Assembly: GCF_010915725.1 (NCBI RefSeq)
Contig: NZ_JAAIJR010000004.1
Location: 28,645 to 92,644, forward strand
Origin: Thiorhodococcus mannitoliphagus
GTDB taxonomy: Bacteria > Pseudomonadota > Gammaproteobacteria > Chromatiales > Chromatiaceae
DNA length: 64,000 nt
Direction: 5' to 3'
Position 1 is the stretch's first letter. The number at the start of each line of letters is the position of its first letter. A program made the position numbers and the translations under genes. The notes below the pieces were generated by a model. That model had not been told where the DNA came from. It saw only the letters and a program-made list of their open reading frames with translations, and ran no database searches. Shown here one piece after another: positions 62,810 to 64,000 of the stretch.

Positions 62810-64000
62810 TTACTCGATAATCTTGGAAACCACACCAGCGCCGACGGTCCGACCGCCTTCGCGCACCGCAAACCGCAGACCCTCTTCCATCGCGATCGGC
62901 GCGATCAGCTGGACGGTCATCTTGACGTTGTCGCCAGGCATGACCATCTCGATGCCCTCGGGCAGCTCGCAGGCGCCGGTGACATCCGTGGTACGGAAGT
63001 AGAACTGCGGACGATAACCGTTGAAGAAGGGGGTGTGACGACCGCCCTCTTCCTTGCTCAACACGTAGACTTCGGCCTCGAAGTGGGTGTGCGGCGTGAT
63101 CGAGCCGGGCTTGGCCAGCACCTGACCACGCTCAACGTCTTCACGCTTGGTGCCGCGCAGCAAGGCGCCGATGTTGTCGCCAGCCTGACCTTGGTCGAGC
63201 AGCTTGCGGAACATCTCAACACCGGTGCAGATCGTCTTGACGGTGTCTTTAATGCCAACGATGGCAACCTCTTCACCAACCTTGACGATGCCACGCTCGA
63301 CACGCCCAGTCACAACGGTGCCGCGACCGGAGATGGAGAAGACGTCCTCGATCGGCATCAGGAAGGCACCGTCAACGGCACGCTCGGGCTCAGGGATGTA
63401 GCTGTCGAGAGCCTCCATCAGCTTGTCGATGGACGGACCGCCAATCTCAGACTCGTCACCCTCGAGGGCGAGCTTCGCCGAACCGGTGATGATTGGGGTG
63501 TCGTCACCCGGGAAGTCGTAGCTGGAGAGCAGCTCGCGCACTTCCATTTCGACCAGCTCGAGGAGCTCAGCGTCGTCGACCATGTCAGCCTTGTTCAAGT
63601 AGACGACGATGTAGGGCACACCAACCTGACGTGAGAGCAGAATGTGCTCGCGCGTCTGAGGCATGGGGCCGTCAGCGGCCGAGCACACCAGGATGGCACC
63701 GTCCATCTGCGCCGCACCCGTGATCATGTTCTTGACGTAGTCAGCGTGACCGGGGCAGTCGACGTGCGCGTAGTGGCGCTTGTCGCTCTCGTACTCGACG
63801 TGCGCGGTCGCAATGGTGATACCACGCTCACGCTCTTCCGGGGCGTTGTCGATCTGGTCGTAGGCACGCGCCTCACCACCAAACTTCTTCGCCTGGTGAA
63901 TGGTGATCGCCGCCGTCAGCGTGGTCTTGCCGTGGTCGACGTGACCGATGGTACCGACGTTGACGTGAGGCTTGCTACGCTCGAATTTTGCTTTGGACAT
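62810..64000 (-). CDS. tuf: elongation factor Tu (copy 2)
   Basis: 396 residues; the ATG is at the last base of the window, so upstream sequence is not seen. The protein is identical to the str-operon copy with the same G motifs. About six third-position differences are found by eye, all toward the 3' part. It stands before tRNA-Trp, secE and nusG. Confidence 0.98.
   Translation of the reverse strand: MSKAKFERSKPHVNVGTIGHVDHGKTTLTAAITIHQAKKFGGEARAYDQIDNAPEERERGITIATAHVEYESDKRHYAHVDCPGHADYVKNMITGAAQMDGAILVCSAADGPMPQTREHILLSRQVGVPYIVVYLNKADMVDDAELLELVEMEVRELLSSYDFPGDDTPIITGSAKLALEGDESEIGGPSIDKLMEALDSYIPEPERAVDGAFLMPIEDVFSISGRGTVVTGRVERGIVKVGEEVAIVGIKDTVKTICTGVEMFRKLLDQGQAGDNIGALLRGTKREDVERGQVLAKPGSITPHTHFEAEVYVLSKEEGGRHTPFFNGYRPQFYFRTTDVTGACELPEGIEMVMPGDNVKMTVQLIAPIAMEEGLRFAVREGGRTVGAGVVSKIIE

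Overview
The window is high-GC bacterial chromosome. Codon use, the family memberships and the contiguous rif-str-S10-spc-alpha ribosomal supercluster (about 31-64 kb, all on the minus strand) point to a gammaproteobacterium. Chromatiaceae-like purple sulfur bacteria are my best guess, inferred from overall protein character and not from a marker search.

Region 1 (1-8.8 kb, minus strand) is a defence island. A three-gene set with 4-nt overlaps encodes a DUF3696/OLD-like ATPase, a PIN nuclease and an RNA ligase (cut by the window edge). Upstream of it lie a PLD-SNF2 anti-phage helicase, a DUF433/DUF5615 antitoxin/toxin-type pair, and a DUF1156-type DNA methyltransferase. The methyltransferase has lost its N-terminus to a junction with a REP-associated (RAYT) transposase fragment. 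Inverted REP copies and a 107-bp MITE bracket this block.

Region 2 (9.1-16.9 kb, plus strand) is a type I-G (formerly I-U) CRISPR-Cas locus: cas3 (helicase then HD), a short csb3/cas8-like gene, csb1 (cas7), csb2 (cas5-cas6), a leader, and an array of 25 repeats and 24 spacers. The last repeat is degenerate. No cas1, cas2 or cas4 is present. A tRNA-Ser follows, with its 3' end facing the island, and it may mark the island boundary.

Region 3 (17.2-31.3 kb) holds mixed housekeeping and regulatory genes: a SAM methyltransferase, malQ, a PAS-GAF-PAS-GGDEF-EAL protein with a degenerate GGDNF motif, a small membrane protein, a DUF1134 protein, a small exported protein, a YaeI-like phosphoesterase, a CarS-like membrane enzyme, a DEAD-box RNA helicase, a DUF533/TerB protein and a SAM hydrolase. 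MITE-like elements lie in the intergenic gaps.

Region 4 (31.3-64 kb, minus strand), in transcription order, is tuf, tRNA-Trp, secE, nusG, rplK, rplA, rplJ, rplL, rpoB, rpoC, rpsL, rpsG, fusA, tuf, then the complete S10, spc and alpha operons, ending at rplQ with a strong intrinsic terminator. Two nearly identical tuf genes bracket the rif-str part. A 284-bp repeat-bearing insertion sits between rpsN and rpsH.
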